Assembly (NCBI GenBank): GCA_019423725.1
Contig: JAHZAW010000045.1
Coordinates: 12,368 to 69,919 of the forward strand
Length of the DNA: 57,552 bases
Direction: 5' to 3'
From: Clostridiales bacterium
GTDB taxonomy: Bacteria; Bacillota; Clostridia; Lachnospirales; Anaerotignaceae
Positions 34,716 to 42,964 of the stretch are shown one piece after another (within the stretch, counting starts at the first letter, position 1; each line of letters opens with the position of its first letter). The notes beneath the pieces are model-generated. The model searched no databases, was not told the origin of the DNA, and was given only the letters and a program-made list of their open reading frames with translations. Both the position numbers and the translations under genes were made by a program.

Positions 34716-35099
34716 TCAAAGGTTTCCGAAGAACTGTTCTTTGTTAACGATGGCTCTGCCGTGTGTACCCTTGCAGATCTTGCCCTTTTCATCGAATACT
34801 TTGATATCGAATGTAAGTACTTTGCCCTTTTCTACCTTTGTGAGCTCAGCCTCAACTCTTACCTTCTGTCCTACGGGTGTAGCAGCAAGGTGAAGGAAAT
34901 TGAATACTGTACCAACTGTCTCATATCCTTCGGGAAGCAGGGGTTTAACTGCCTCAAGGCATGTCTGCTCGATCCAGAGGATCATTGTGGGTGATGAGAG
35001 AACGTTGATACCTTTGTTGCCTACAGCATCGGCTGTGTCCTTATGCTCAACAACATATTCCTTTACGTTCTTAAGTCCTTCTTTTACACCAAAATCCAT
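34716..35099 (-). CDS. FlK-like hotdog-fold thioesterase
   Basis: The product is about 127 residues from ATG 35099 (MDFGVKEGLKNVKEYVV); the ATG at 35108 abuts the GAGGGAG ribosome site. It resembles fluoroacetyl-CoA thioesterase FlK: 'VLSSPTMILWIEQTC' carries the Glu of the active site with Ser where FlK has Thr42, and 'FLHLAATPVGQKV' carries the active-site His. Hotdog fold, likely dimer, cleaving an acyl-CoA. This broad family is common in Clostridia and rarely handles fluoroacetate; substrate unknown. It follows ftsH on the same strand by 50 bases... in the reverse order, ftsH lies upstream in sequence numbering and ends just before it is reached. Confidence 0.82.
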   Translation of the reverse strand: MDFGVKEGLKNVKEYVVEHKDTADAVGNKGINVLSSPTMILWIEQTCLEAVKPLLPEGYETVGTVFNFLHLAATPVGQKVRVEAELTKVEKGKVLTFDIKVFDEKGKICKGTHGRAIVNKEQFFGNL

Positions 35100-35149
35100 T
35101 TTAAACATCTCCCTCTTCTTTTTATAATTAATTAAATGGGTTACTTATT

Positions 35150-37132
35150 TTATTTCTGCTCTTCCTCGGGCTGCACATCAACACCTGATACATCTGCTGT
35201 AGCTGCTGTATCTGCTATATCCGCTGTACCTTCTGCCTTTGCTGTATCATCTGTGCTGGCTGCGCTGTCTGTATTTTCAGTGTTTTCCTCAGTTTTCACG
35301 GTCTTGAAAAGAGCTCTGAATTCATCGCCAGTGATCTTTTCCTTCTCCATAAGCAGTTTAGCCGAAGCATGGAGCACACCTATGTTTTCCCTCAGGAGCC
35401 TCTTGGCCTCGCTGTATGAGAAGTTGAGGAGTTTTTTGACTTCCGCGTCTATCTGGTCTGCGGTGTTTTCGCTGTAATTTCTTGTATGTCCGATATCCCT
35501 GCCGATGAATACCTCATCGCCCTCATCGCCGTACTGAACGGGTCCGAATGTATCACACATACCATATTTCATTACCATATTCCTAGCCATGGCCGTAGCA
35601 CGTTCGATATCGTTGCTTGCGCCTGTGGTTATGTCCTTGAGGACTATCTCCTCGGCAGCACGTCCGCCAAGGAAACTTATTATCTCGTCTTCCATCTCGC
35701 CCTTTGTCATATACATCTTATCCTCGCCGGGAAGGGGCATGGTATATCCGCCTGCCATACCGGTGGGTATGATGGATACGCTGTGGACGGGGTCGCATTT
35801 ATCCAGCACCTCGAAGAGGATGGCATGTCCTGATTCGTGGTAAGCTGTTATGAGTTTTTCCTTTTCGGAAATTATCCTTGATTTCTTTTCTGTACCTATT
35901 CCGACCTTTACGAAGGCTTTCTGGATCTCTTCCATATCGATCTTTTTCTTGCCTGCCCTGGCCGTAAGGAGGGCTGCCTCATTAAGAAGGTTTTCAAGGT
36001 CAGCGCCGGTAAATCCGGCTGTGGTCTTTGCGACCACTTCAAAGCTCACATCATCGGCGAAGGGTTTGCCCTTGGCATGTACCTTAAGTATAGCCTCTCT
36101 GCCTCTGACATCGGGCCTTCCAACATAAACCTGTCTGTCGAAACGTCCGGGACGGAGTATAGCGGGGTCAAGTATATCGGCTCTGTTGGTTGCCGCCATA
36201 ACTATGACGCCTTCGTTGACGCCGAAACCGTCCATCTCAACGAGCAGCTGGTTGAGTGTCTGTTCCCTTTCGTCGTGGCCGCCTCCAAGGCCTGCGCCTC
36301 TTCGTCTGCCCACGGCATCGATCTCATCGATGAACACGATACAGGGAGCGTTTTTCTTTGCCTGGTCAAACAGGTCCCTTACCCTTGAAGCTCCGACGCC
36401 GACGAACATCTCAACGAAGTCAGAACCGGAAATTGAGAAGAAGGGAACTCCCGCCTCGCCGGCAACAGCCTTAGCAAGGAGGGTCTTACCTGTACCCGGA
36501 GGGCCCACCAGAAGCACGCCCTTAGGTATCCTGGCACCCAGTTCAACATATTTATGTGAATCTTTAAGGAAATCCACAAGTTCCTGAAGCTCACCCTTTT
36601 CCTCATCAAGGCCGGCTACGTTGTCGAAGGTGACTTTTTTATTTTCGTCCACCGTGACTTTGGCGTTGCTCCTGCCAAAGGACATCATTTTTCCGCCTCC
36701 GCCGCCCTGCATCTTCTGGAACATTACCATAAATATTATTATGGCGATGACCATCATGATGATCGAAGGAAGGATCGCTGTAAATATACCCGTACTTGGT
36801 ACGGTCTTAGTTATGGTCTCAATGGACTGATCCGCGCCCTTTTCGTGCATTATATCCATAAATGTGGATATGGAAGGGATTATGACCCTGGCTGCGGTGC
36901 CGTCACTGAATGTGACTGTGGCTGTACCGTAGTTATCGGCGTCGGTCTCCCTCTGAACGCTTATGGATTCGATCTTGTCCCCGCTCAAATCGTCAAGGAG
37001 CTGATTATAGGTATAATCCACCGTTGACGTGTTCTGGGAAGATGTAAGACCGCTTCCGGAAAAGGCCATTATGGCCACGATCACAAAAAAGATCACTACG
37101 TAAAGCAGTATACCCTGCCACTGTTTTTTCAA
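35150..37132 (-). CDS. ftsH: ATP-dependent zinc metalloprotease FtsH
   Basis: The product is 660 residues with a TTG start after AGGAGGTATTAA. Two membrane helices (about 7-25 and 117-138) flank a small outside domain. The AAA domain has GPPGTGKT (210-217), 'IVFIDEIDAV' and the second-region 'RPGRFDR'. The protease zinc site is HESGH (432-436), with the third ligand in the 'ASNDIERAT' region. It degrades membrane and regulatory proteins. The last 50 residues are low-complexity Thr/Ala/Asp, longer than usual. It belongs to the conserved tilS-hpt-ftsH-coaX order, here interrupted. The thioesterase gene is 50 bases downstream and could be co-transcribed. Confidence 0.97.
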   Translation of the reverse strand: MKKQWQGILLYVVIFFVIVAIMAFSGSGLTSSQNTSTVDYTYNQLLDDLSGDKIESISVQRETDADNYGTATVTFSDGTAARVIIPSISTFMDIMHEKGADQSIETITKTVPSTGIFTAILPSIIMMVIAIIIFMVMFQKMQGGGGGKMMSFGRSNAKVTVDENKKVTFDNVAGLDEEKGELQELVDFLKDSHKYVELGARIPKGVLLVGPPGTGKTLLAKAVAGEAGVPFFSISGSDFVEMFVGVGASRVRDLFDQAKKNAPCIVFIDEIDAVGRRRGAGLGGGHDEREQTLNQLLVEMDGFGVNEGVIVMAATNRADILDPAILRPGRFDRQVYVGRPDVRGREAILKVHAKGKPFADDVSFEVVAKTTAGFTGADLENLLNEAALLTARAGKKKIDMEEIQKAFVKVGIGTEKKSRIISEKEKLITAYHESGHAILFEVLDKCDPVHSVSIIPTGMAGGYTMPLPGEDKMYMTKGEMEDEIISFLGGRAAEEIVLKDITTGASNDIERATAMARNMVMKYGMCDTFGPVQYGDEGDEVFIGRDIGHTRNYSENTADQIDAEVKKLLNFSYSEAKRLLRENIGVLHASAKLLMEKEKITGDEFRALFKTVKTEENTENTDSAASTDDTAKAEGTADIADTAATADVSGVDVQPEEEQK

Positions 37133-37310
37133 ATTAATACCTCCTGCCTATATTATTACCTGCCGGATGCAGCATATAATTACCCTAGATTAAACTAGAT
37201 TATTGTAACATATTTAAGTTTTCTATGCAACTTAAATAGGTGCCAAAGTTTTTATATGGCAAATATTCCTCATATATGTTAGAATAGGCTGCGAAAGGAG
37301 TATGTTTTTT

Positions 37311-38429
37311 ATGAAAAAAATAGTACCCATGTTATTGACGGCTCTGATGTCTGTTTCTTCGGGATGTTCCAGTGCCGGGGCCGCCGGGATCACGGACAGC
37401 CCCAAAAACGAACCCGTGGACTATGCCCAGCAGATGCTTGATTCCATGACACTGGAAGAAAAGGTCGGACAGATGTTTTTTGTACGCTACACCGACGATG
37501 AGACGGTGCTCAATGACATAGATGAATATAAAATGGGCGGACTTATACTTTTTGCCAGGGATTTTGAAGACAAAACAAAGGAAGATGTCGTCTCCCAGTT
37601 ATCCGCCTGCCAGGAAAGGTCAAAAACTCCCCTGCTTATTGGAGTTGACGAGGAAGGCGGCCTTGTGAACAGGGTCAGCAAGTTCACCCAGTTCAGGAGC
37701 GAGCCCTTCAAATCTCCCCAGGAGCTTTATGCCGAAGGCGGATTTGACCTTATCGCCTCAGATACCGACGAAAAATGCGCCCTTTTATCCTCCCTTGGGA
37801 TAAATGTTAATCTGGCGCCGGTATGCGACGTATCCCAGGACAGCTCAGCATTTATATATGACAGGACCCTGGGACAGGATGCATCCCTCACCTCCCAGTA
37901 TGCCAGTACGGTGGTAACGGAAATGAAAAAATACAACATGGGAAGCGCCCTGAAGCATTTCCCCGGATACGGAGACAACGGAGACACCCACACGGACATA
38001 ATAACCGACAACAGGCCCCTGGAGACCTTTGAAAGCAGTGATTTCCTGCCCTTTAAAGCAGGCATAGACGCCGGATGTGACATGGTCCTTGTATCTCACA
38101 ACATAGTTACATCCATGGACAGTAAATATCCCGCCTCCCTCTCCCCTGCGGTACATAACATACTCAGGAATGAGCTGGGATTTAACGGTGTCATAATGAC
38201 CGATGATCTTTCCATGGGCGCCATAACGGAGTACACCGACGGAAAAGCCGCTGCGGTACAGGCAGTAAAGGCCGGAAACGATCTTTTATGCTGCACCGAC
38301 TATACGGTACAGATACCGGCGGTCATCGAAGCCGTTAAAAGCGGAGAAATATCCGAGGAGACCATAAACGCCTCCGTAAAGAGGATATTACAGATGAAAA
38401 TAAACCTTGGAATAATAAAAACAGAATAA
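37311..38429 (+). CDS. nagZ: Beta-N-acetylhexosaminidase (GH3), lipoprotein
   Basis: The product is about 372 residues. A lipoprotein signal ends near SSGCSSAG (Cys about 19 from ATG 37311, which is well spaced from AAGGAG). GH3 motifs: 'VGQMFFVRYTDDETV', 'LIGVDEEGG', 'KHFPGYGDNGDTHTD' (the NagZ-type His-Asp general acid loop) and 'GVIMTDDLSMGAI' (nucleophile Asp). It removes N-acetylglucosamine from muropeptides at the cell surface, unlike cytoplasmic NagZ of proteobacteria. It is inserted in the opposite orientation within the tilS-dusB block. A terminator-like hairpin follows. Confidence 0.92.
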   Translation: MKKIVPMLLTALMSVSSGCSSAGAAGITDSPKNEPVDYAQQMLDSMTLEEKVGQMFFVRYTDDETVLNDIDEYKMGGLILFARDFEDKTKEDVVSQLSACQERSKTPLLIGVDEEGGLVNRVSKFTQFRSEPFKSPQELYAEGGFDLIASDTDEKCALLSSLGINVNLAPVCDVSQDSSAFIYDRTLGQDASLTSQYASTVVTEMKKYNMGSALKHFPGYGDNGDTHTDIITDNRPLETFESSDFLPFKAGIDAGCDMVLVSHNIVTSMDSKYPASLSPAVHNILRNELGFNGVIMTDDLSMGAITEYTDGKAAAVQAVKAGNDLLCCTDYTVQIPAVIEAVKSGEISEETINASVKRILQMKINLGIIKTE

Positions 38430-38467
38430 AAGCATAATGATAAAAGCAAAGATAAAAGCATAAAATA

Positions 38468-38494
38468 AAAGGCCTCGGAAATTCCGGGGCCTTT
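38468..38494 (+). terminator. Terminator of the hexosaminidase gene
   Basis: AAAGGCC(T)CGG pairs with CCGGGGCCTTT around AAATT, followed by a T-rich tail. Confidence 0.75.
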
Positions 38495-38537
38495 CCATTT
38501 GTAACAAAGCCTTGACATGTTTGTAACATGGCTGTAA

Positions 38538-38572
38538 TTGACATGCAAATCGATACATAGTACAATTGTACT
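38538..38572 (+). promoter_or_regulatory. Promoter with palindrome over the -10 box
   Basis: TTGACA (38538-38543) and TACAAT (38561-38566) are 17 bases apart. The perfect inverted repeat AGTACAATTGTACT (38559-38572) covers the -10 box. A second TTGACATG copy lies 26 bases upstream. Confidence 0.65.
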
Positions 38573-38594
38573 ATACTTATTTAGGAGGGAAAAT

Positions 38595-39362
38595 ATGAAA
38601 AAAACAGCTCTGATTTTATCGCTTATGCTCATAATGAGCACTACGGCCTTTGGCCAGGGACAGCAGGTAAGACTCAATAAGAATTATGACAGTGAGATAC
38701 AGTTGAATTCTCCCCTGATGGAGAAAAACGGAACTATTTATATAGGAGCAAGGGACCTTTGTGATTTTGCCCTGGGAGGAGCGGACAAGATCACCTGGGT
38801 AGATGAGGCAAAACTTGGATATATAGGCTATATGAATGTGAAGATATACGCAGGAAGCTGTAAATATCAGATATTTGATAACGAGTATACATCATCCCAG
38901 CCCGCTGAAATAGTTGACGGACGCCTTATGATACCCCTTGAGACAGCGGAAGCCATAGCAGGCATAAACTCCAGGGATTTTTACTATGACCAGGAAAATG
39001 GAATACTCAATTACATATGTCCTGAATATGAATTCGGCAATACATCCAGTGACTACCGAATGGGGCTTATTTCCGTAGATCTTAAAGGGCAAGATCTCAG
39101 CGGCCTTCAGTCTGAAATAGAGAAAATGGCCGGAAGATACGGCGCGTTTACGGAAAATGACAAGATGACTGTAAAAAGTATCGTTGAAGTCTCTGAAGGA
39201 AACGGCACCATAGTATTTGCCGTGAGCGGAGACAATGCCAGGGATATAACCGTTCAGGTAAGAAACGGCTATGCCTTAAAGGTATCGGACCCCTATAACG
39301 TGCCCCAGAGGATGGACAGCAAAGAAGCCGCTTTAAACACTGCCGGAGACAGCCTCCAGTAA
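38595..39362 (+). CDS. Secreted protein with copper amine oxidase-like N-terminal domain
   Basis: The product is about 255 residues from ATG 38595 (MKKTALILSLMLIMSTTAFG), a signal peptide, after TTAGGAGGGAAAAT. Residues 25-140 match the Cu-amine-oxidase N-terminal-like stalk common in Gram-positive surface proteins ('LMEKNGTIYIGARDLCDFALGG', 'VDGRLMIPLETAEAIAGI', 'YDQENGILNY'). A second beta domain of about 100 residues follows. No amine oxidase catalytic domain is attached. A cell-wall-associated binding role is inferred. It has its own promoter. Confidence 0.8.
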   Translation: MKKTALILSLMLIMSTTAFGQGQQVRLNKNYDSEIQLNSPLMEKNGTIYIGARDLCDFALGGADKITWVDEAKLGYIGYMNVKIYAGSCKYQIFDNEYTSSQPAEIVDGRLMIPLETAEAIAGINSRDFYYDQENGILNYICPEYEFGNTSSDYRMGLISVDLKGQDLSGLQSEIEKMAGRYGAFTENDKMTVKSIVEVSEGNGTIVFAVSGDNARDITVQVRNGYALKVSDPYNVPQRMDSKEAALNTAGDSLQ

Positions 39363-39414
39363 GGCAGGAACATATAAAAAGCCAGTAATTATATTTCTCC
39401 ATAAAACTTTAAAA

Positions 39415-39446
39415 GCCGCCGGCGGAATGAACTTTCCGCCGGCGGC
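39415..39446. terminator. Bidirectional terminator
   Basis: GCCGCCGGCGGAA pairs with TTCCGCCGGCGGC between the convergent genes; a strong stem with limited T-runs. Confidence 0.75.
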
Positions 39447-39464
39447 CCCTTCATTATAAACCCT

Positions 39465-39872
39465 CTATTCTGTTATGCTTTCGATGTATTCATAATCTAT
39501 GTTTCCTTCAGTGACCCTGTAAAAAAACGGGTCCTTTCTTATGGTATCTTCGGAATTTATGATAAAGTTGTTCCAGCCGTCGGCCTCATTTCCATCTGTG
39601 AGATATATGGTGATCTTAAAGCTGAATCCGGTGTATCCAGTGGACAGCTTATCCCTTCTGAGTTTTACGTCATTAAGGTCATTTATCATATTTTCTATTT
39701 CCTCTTTATCGGTGATATGGGTCACATTTCCCGTATTTCCGTTAAATACTGTTATCTCCATGACCTTTTCCGGCTCCAGGTCCATAAGTTTTATGGGCAT
39801 GTTATACCACAGCAGGACACCGGCTGCTAAAACAGCCAGAACAGCTATGACTATTTTCACTTTTTTATTCAT
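39465..39872 (-). CDS. Membrane-anchored small protein, unknown function
   Basis: The product is 135 residues. A signal anchor (about 5-24, VKIVIAVLAVLAAGVLLWYN) leads into a beta-rich outside domain ('VMEITVFNGNTGNVTHITDKEEIENMINDL') that resembles DUF5301-like modules from Gram-positive surface proteins. ATG 39872; the ribosome site is a weak GGAGCTGGTG. It probably shares no operon with the next genes, which are 80 bases away. Function unknown. Confidence 0.65.
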   Translation of the reverse strand: MNKKVKIVIAVLAVLAAGVLLWYNMPIKLMDLEPEKVMEITVFNGNTGNVTHITDKEEIENMINDLNDVKLRRDKLSTGYTGFSFKITIYLTDGNEADGWNNFIINSEDTIRKDPFFYRVTEGNIDYEYIESITE

Positions 39873-39950
39873 AACACCAGCTCCTCTGCTTCTTCCTTTT
39901 GAAGTCTTTTTCAGTCTTTCTGCGGTCTTTTTACAGCCCTTTCAATTCCT

Positions 39951-40283
39951 TTAAACCCCTGAGCCTAAAAATCCCGTCTTTCTGGCGGTGAGCTTGAATA
40001 TTACGAAGCCGTCGGGACAGACTATGGTCTTTTCGTATCTGCCTTCCCCGCCCACCTTTTCCAGGTCTCCGCCGCTCCTTACGGCCTCCATGAGAGGAAA
40101 AAGCATCATCATAGTCTTGGAGCATATGCCCTGGCCCTGGGAGTTTACGGGACAGCCATAGGTGCATTTATATATGTCGCCCGCTTCCTCACCGTTGCGG
40201 CAGCAGCCTTCGGTATGGTCTCCCCTCAGGAATCCCATGACCTCTATTTGAAACTCATATTCCTCGTCATACCATTTTTTCAT
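39951..40283 (-). CDS. TIGR04076-like cysteine-rich protein
   Basis: The product is 110 residues with seven cysteines in the centre (EGCCRNGEEAGDIYKCTYGC then PVNSQGQGICSKTM). The layout 'EVMGFLRGDHTEGC..GDIYKC...P....GICSKTMMMLFPLMEAVRSGG' resembles the TIGR04076 family of small Clostridial proteins of unknown function, where cysteines may bind a metal. ATG 40283 follows AGGGAGGTCCGGT. It lies 15 bases after the SnoaL-like gene on the same strand, so they form an operon. Confidence 0.65.
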   Translation of the reverse strand: MKKWYDEEYEFQIEVMGFLRGDHTEGCCRNGEEAGDIYKCTYGCPVNSQGQGICSKTMMMLFPLMEAVRSGGDLEKVGGEGRYEKTIVCPDGFVIFKLTARKTGFLGSGV

Positions 40284-40297
40284 ACCGGACCTCCCTG

Positions 40298-40723
40298 TTA
40301 AAACCAGTTTATGTTTTCCTCTCTGAATACGGGCTCACTGCCGTTTTCGTAGGGGTCATAATTATTTATATTGCAGCCAAACTCCTTAAGGGAGCTTATT
40401 TTATTGCCGTCCGTCCATTTTATAAGGGACATGCCTTCAAATTCCTCTATGTCACCATTATCCATGACATTTTTAAAATACCATTCAACAACAGTCATAT
40501 CATCTTTATGGAAATATCCCCTTATGTCCCAGCGGACCACCCTTCCCCGGGTATTCCATTCATCGAACCAGTGTTTTAATTTATCCCTGCCCCTGTACTG
40601 CGGGCCCCAGCTTTCCGTATACAGTATATCGTCCGAAAATATGCTGTCCATACCCAAGTCCTTTTGTTTAAGCCACATATCAAACCATAGTCTGATGATA
40701 CGCTCCCTTTCCTCCATCGCCAT
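40298..40723 (-). CDS. SnoaL-like (NTF2-fold) protein
   Basis: The product is 141 residues. The pattern 'IIRLWFDMWLKQKDLGMDSIFSDDILYTESWGPQYRGRDKLKHWFDEW' and 'VVEWYFKNVMDNGDIEEFEGMSLIKW' matches the SnoaL/NTF2-like cone fold often used by ketosteroid-isomerase-type enzymes or as binding domains. No catalytic pair could be assigned. The start ATG GCG ATG at 40723 follows GATGGTGGT. Followed by the cysteine-rich gene in the same operon. Substrate unknown. Confidence 0.75.
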   Translation of the reverse strand: MAMEERERIIRLWFDMWLKQKDLGMDSIFSDDILYTESWGPQYRGRDKLKHWFDEWNTRGRVVRWDIRGYFHKDDMTVVEWYFKNVMDNGDIEEFEGMSLIKWTDGNKISSLKEFGCNINNYDPYENGSEPVFREENINWF

Positions 40724-40772
40724 ATTACCACCATCTTTAATATCTTTTCCAAACTATCCCAAAAACACATAA

Positions 40773-40793
40773 AGGCAGGGCTAAGCCCTGCCT
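40773..40793 (-). terminator. Terminator of hpt
   Basis: AGGCAGGG pairs with CCCTGCCT around CTAAG, directly after the hpt stop on the minus strand. Confidence 0.7.
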
Positions 40794-40802
40794 CTTATAA
40801 CA

Positions 40803-41330
40803 TTATTCGTCAAAATGAAGTACACCTATATAATCCAGATTTCTGTATCTCTGGTCATAGTCCAGGCCGTAGCCTACCACAAATGCATCGGGTATCTCAA
40901 ATCCCATATAGTCGACAGGGACTTCAACCTCACGGCGGCTGGGTTTATCAAGTATGGTACAGATTTTAAGGCTCTTGGGATTTCTGGCCATAAGGAACCT
41001 TCTCAGCTGGCTGAGGGTATTTCCTGAGTCGATTATATCCTCAACTATGAGTACGTTTTTGCCCTCTATGTTTCCATCCAGGTCCTTCTTTATCATTATA
41101 TGGCCTGAACTCTTAGTATCTGAGCCATAACTGGATACGACCATAAAGTCAAAAAGCACATCAGCCTTTATCTTCCTGGCCAGATCCACCATAAAGAATA
41201 TACCTCCCTTAAGGACACATACCATATATATCTCCTCACCGGAATAATCCTTCATTATCTGTTCGGCAAGGCCTTCTATCTTTTTTTCGATCTCTTCTTT
41301 GGATATGAGCGTTTCAACTCTTTCGGTCAT
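40803..41330 (-). CDS. hpt: Hypoxanthine phosphoribosyltransferase
   Basis: The product is about 175 residues from ATG 41330 (MTERVETLISKEEI), with GGGAGGAATCAAAA as ribosome site; it overlaps the end of tilS by 17 bases. The PRPP-binding motif VLIVEDIIDSGNTL and the 'VCVLKGGIFFMVDL' and 'VPVDYMGFEIPDAFVVGYGLDY' segments are standard for Hpt. It salvages hypoxanthine and guanine. The tilS-hpt coupling is the classic Firmicutes arrangement. Confidence 0.96.
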   Translation of the reverse strand: MTERVETLISKEEIEKKIEGLAEQIMKDYSGEEIYMVCVLKGGIFFMVDLARKIKADVLFDFMVVSSYGSDTKSSGHIMIKKDLDGNIEGKNVLIVEDIIDSGNTLSQLRRFLMARNPKSLKICTILDKPSRREVEVPVDYMGFEIPDAFVVGYGLDYDQRYRNLDYIGVLHFDE

Positions 41331-42705
41331 TTTTTGATTCCTCCCAAATGTAGATATAAAGTATTTTTTTAGTCCTGCCGCTGACATAGTACTCATACCC
41401 GAGCCTGTCTCCAGCGGCTATTATGCTGTTTCCCTCGGCAATGAGCGGAAACCTGTCCCTCTCCTGAGCCGGTATTTTGTCGTCTATAAAAATGTCCTTA
41501 AGTTTTTTCTTCCCGCCTTTTATGGTGAGGATATCCCCCGCCTGTCTTGTACGGAGAACTATCCTGTCTTTAATTTTATCATAATCGATCTTCTTCGTAT
41601 ATATATTTGAGCAGCTGTTCGGAAAATCCTCTTGTTTTTCAGATAATAGTACAAACCTGTCCATCTCAGGGATATAAATTTTCTCTCCCACTGACAGTTC
41701 ATAGCAGTATCCTGCCTTGGCATCATTCCTTTTTTTATATATCTCAAGGGTGCCATATCCCTTAACTGCTCCTATGTTTCCCGGAAGGCTTATCTTCTTT
41801 CCCGTCTGGCCATAAAGTATTTCCTCCGCATTTTCCGTGTGCGTCATTCCGATATTCCTGGGATCGCCCTTAGCCTTCCCTATGGCATTTCTCAGCACCC
41901 TTTTTATTATTACTCTGTCCATGGCCTTAAGTTTTTCGGCATCAAGGATTATCCTGCCATTTTCCGCCTTCAGCAGACATTTCCTAAAGGCTTTATCTGC
42001 CAGCCTTTCCATAAACTCCTCTTCCTCCCTGAGTATGGAGGCGGTCTTTGCCATATTCATATCGGCTGATGGATTTATATTTTCCTTAAGCCATGGCAAA
42101 AGCAGGTTCCTTATTTTATTCCTTGTGTAGTCATTCTGAAGATTGGTGCTGTCAGTGCGGTAGTCTATGCCGTTTTCAGCGCAGTATTCCTCTATTTCCT
42201 TTCTAGAACAGTAAAGAAGGGGCCTTATTATGTTGCCGCTTACGGGACTTATGCCTCCCATGCCCTTCATTCCGGCACCACGGCAGAGATTCATCATGAG
42301 GGTCTCGGCGGTATCATTCAGGTTATGGGCCACGGCTATGCTGTCAGCCCCGGTCTTCAGGGCCGTTTCCCTGAATTTTTCGTATCTTATGATCCTTCCT
42401 GTCTCTTCTTCGCCTAAGCCTCTTTTTTTGGCTTCGGCGGGTATGTCACAGTGGAAGGGCATAAACTCCACGCCAAGCCTCCTACATAGTCCTTCAGCGA
42501 ACCTTTCATCGGAATCGGCTTCCTCTCCCCTGATGCCATGGTTTATATGTACGGCCGTCAGTTTTAAGCCGTATTTATCCGCCAGCCTTGAAAGCAGCAG
42601 TGTAAGGGCACAGGAATCAGCTCCTCCGCTGAGCCCGATGACTATGCTGTCACCCTTTTTTATCATATGGTATTTTTCTATCGTTTCCACAGCTTTATCG
42701 TACAT
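41314..42705 (-). CDS. tilS: tRNA(Ile)-lysidine synthetase
   Basis: The product is about 463 residues from ATG 42705 (MYDKAVETIEKYHMI), after GGGAGGCTTCCT. The PP-loop SGGADSCALTLLL (about residues 27-39) defines the N-type ATP pyrophosphatase; 'VHINHGIRGEEADSDE' and 'AVAHNLNDTAETLMMNLCRGAG' are TilS signatures. The C-terminal domain ('DILTIKGGKKKLKDIFIDDKIP') recognises tRNA. It converts C34 of the AUA-reading tRNA-Ile to lysidine, essential in a genome that uses ATA codons heavily, as this one does. Confidence 0.96.
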   Translation of the reverse strand: MYDKAVETIEKYHMIKKGDSIVIGLSGGADSCALTLLLSRLADKYGLKLTAVHINHGIRGEEADSDERFAEGLCRRLGVEFMPFHCDIPAEAKKRGLGEEETGRIIRYEKFRETALKTGADSIAVAHNLNDTAETLMMNLCRGAGMKGMGGISPVSGNIIRPLLYCSRKEIEEYCAENGIDYRTDSTNLQNDYTRNKIRNLLLPWLKENINPSADMNMAKTASILREEEEFMERLADKAFRKCLLKAENGRIILDAEKLKAMDRVIIKRVLRNAIGKAKGDPRNIGMTHTENAEEILYGQTGKKISLPGNIGAVKGYGTLEIYKKRNDAKAGYCYELSVGEKIYIPEMDRFVLLSEKQEDFPNSCSNIYTKKIDYDKIKDRIVLRTRQAGDILTIKGGKKKLKDIFIDDKIPAQERDRFPLIAEGNSIIAAGDRLGYEYYVSGRTKKILYIYIWEESKNDRKS

Positions 42706-42914
42706 AGGAAGCCTCCCTTTCCACACTGAGATTATATAGCCTTTTTTATCCTAAGGCAACCAAAACCGAAGTTTTATGGTTTTTGCATATAAATATTATT
42801 GCCCTTTTCATTAGGAGCAAAACGGGCTGAAACATGTCCAAACAGCCCCTAACTGGTCTGAAACTGGTAAAAACCTGCTCTGGACCGCCTAAAACAGCCA
42901 CAAGGCTGTGACAT

Positions 42915-42942
42915 AAAAAAGGCGCCGGAAATCCGGCGCCTT
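42915..42942 (-). terminator. Terminator of the symporter gene
   Basis: AAGGCGCCGGA pairs with TCCGGCGCCTT; the A-run at 42915-42920 becomes the T-tail on the minus strand. Confidence 0.85.
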
Positions 42943-42964
42943 ATATGCGGTGATTTTTATTTTA

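Noticed and set aside
16439..35099. Fluoride detoxification cluster linking the riboswitch and the FlK-like thioesterase
   Set aside because: The genes are 18 kb apart in different operons, and the thioesterase family is broad and mostly unrelated to fluoroacetate.
37311..38429. Beta-glucosidase (other GH3)
   Set aside because: The KHFPGYGDNGDTHTD loop is the NagZ-type His-Asp motif, and the length is that of the short two-motif NagZ proteins.
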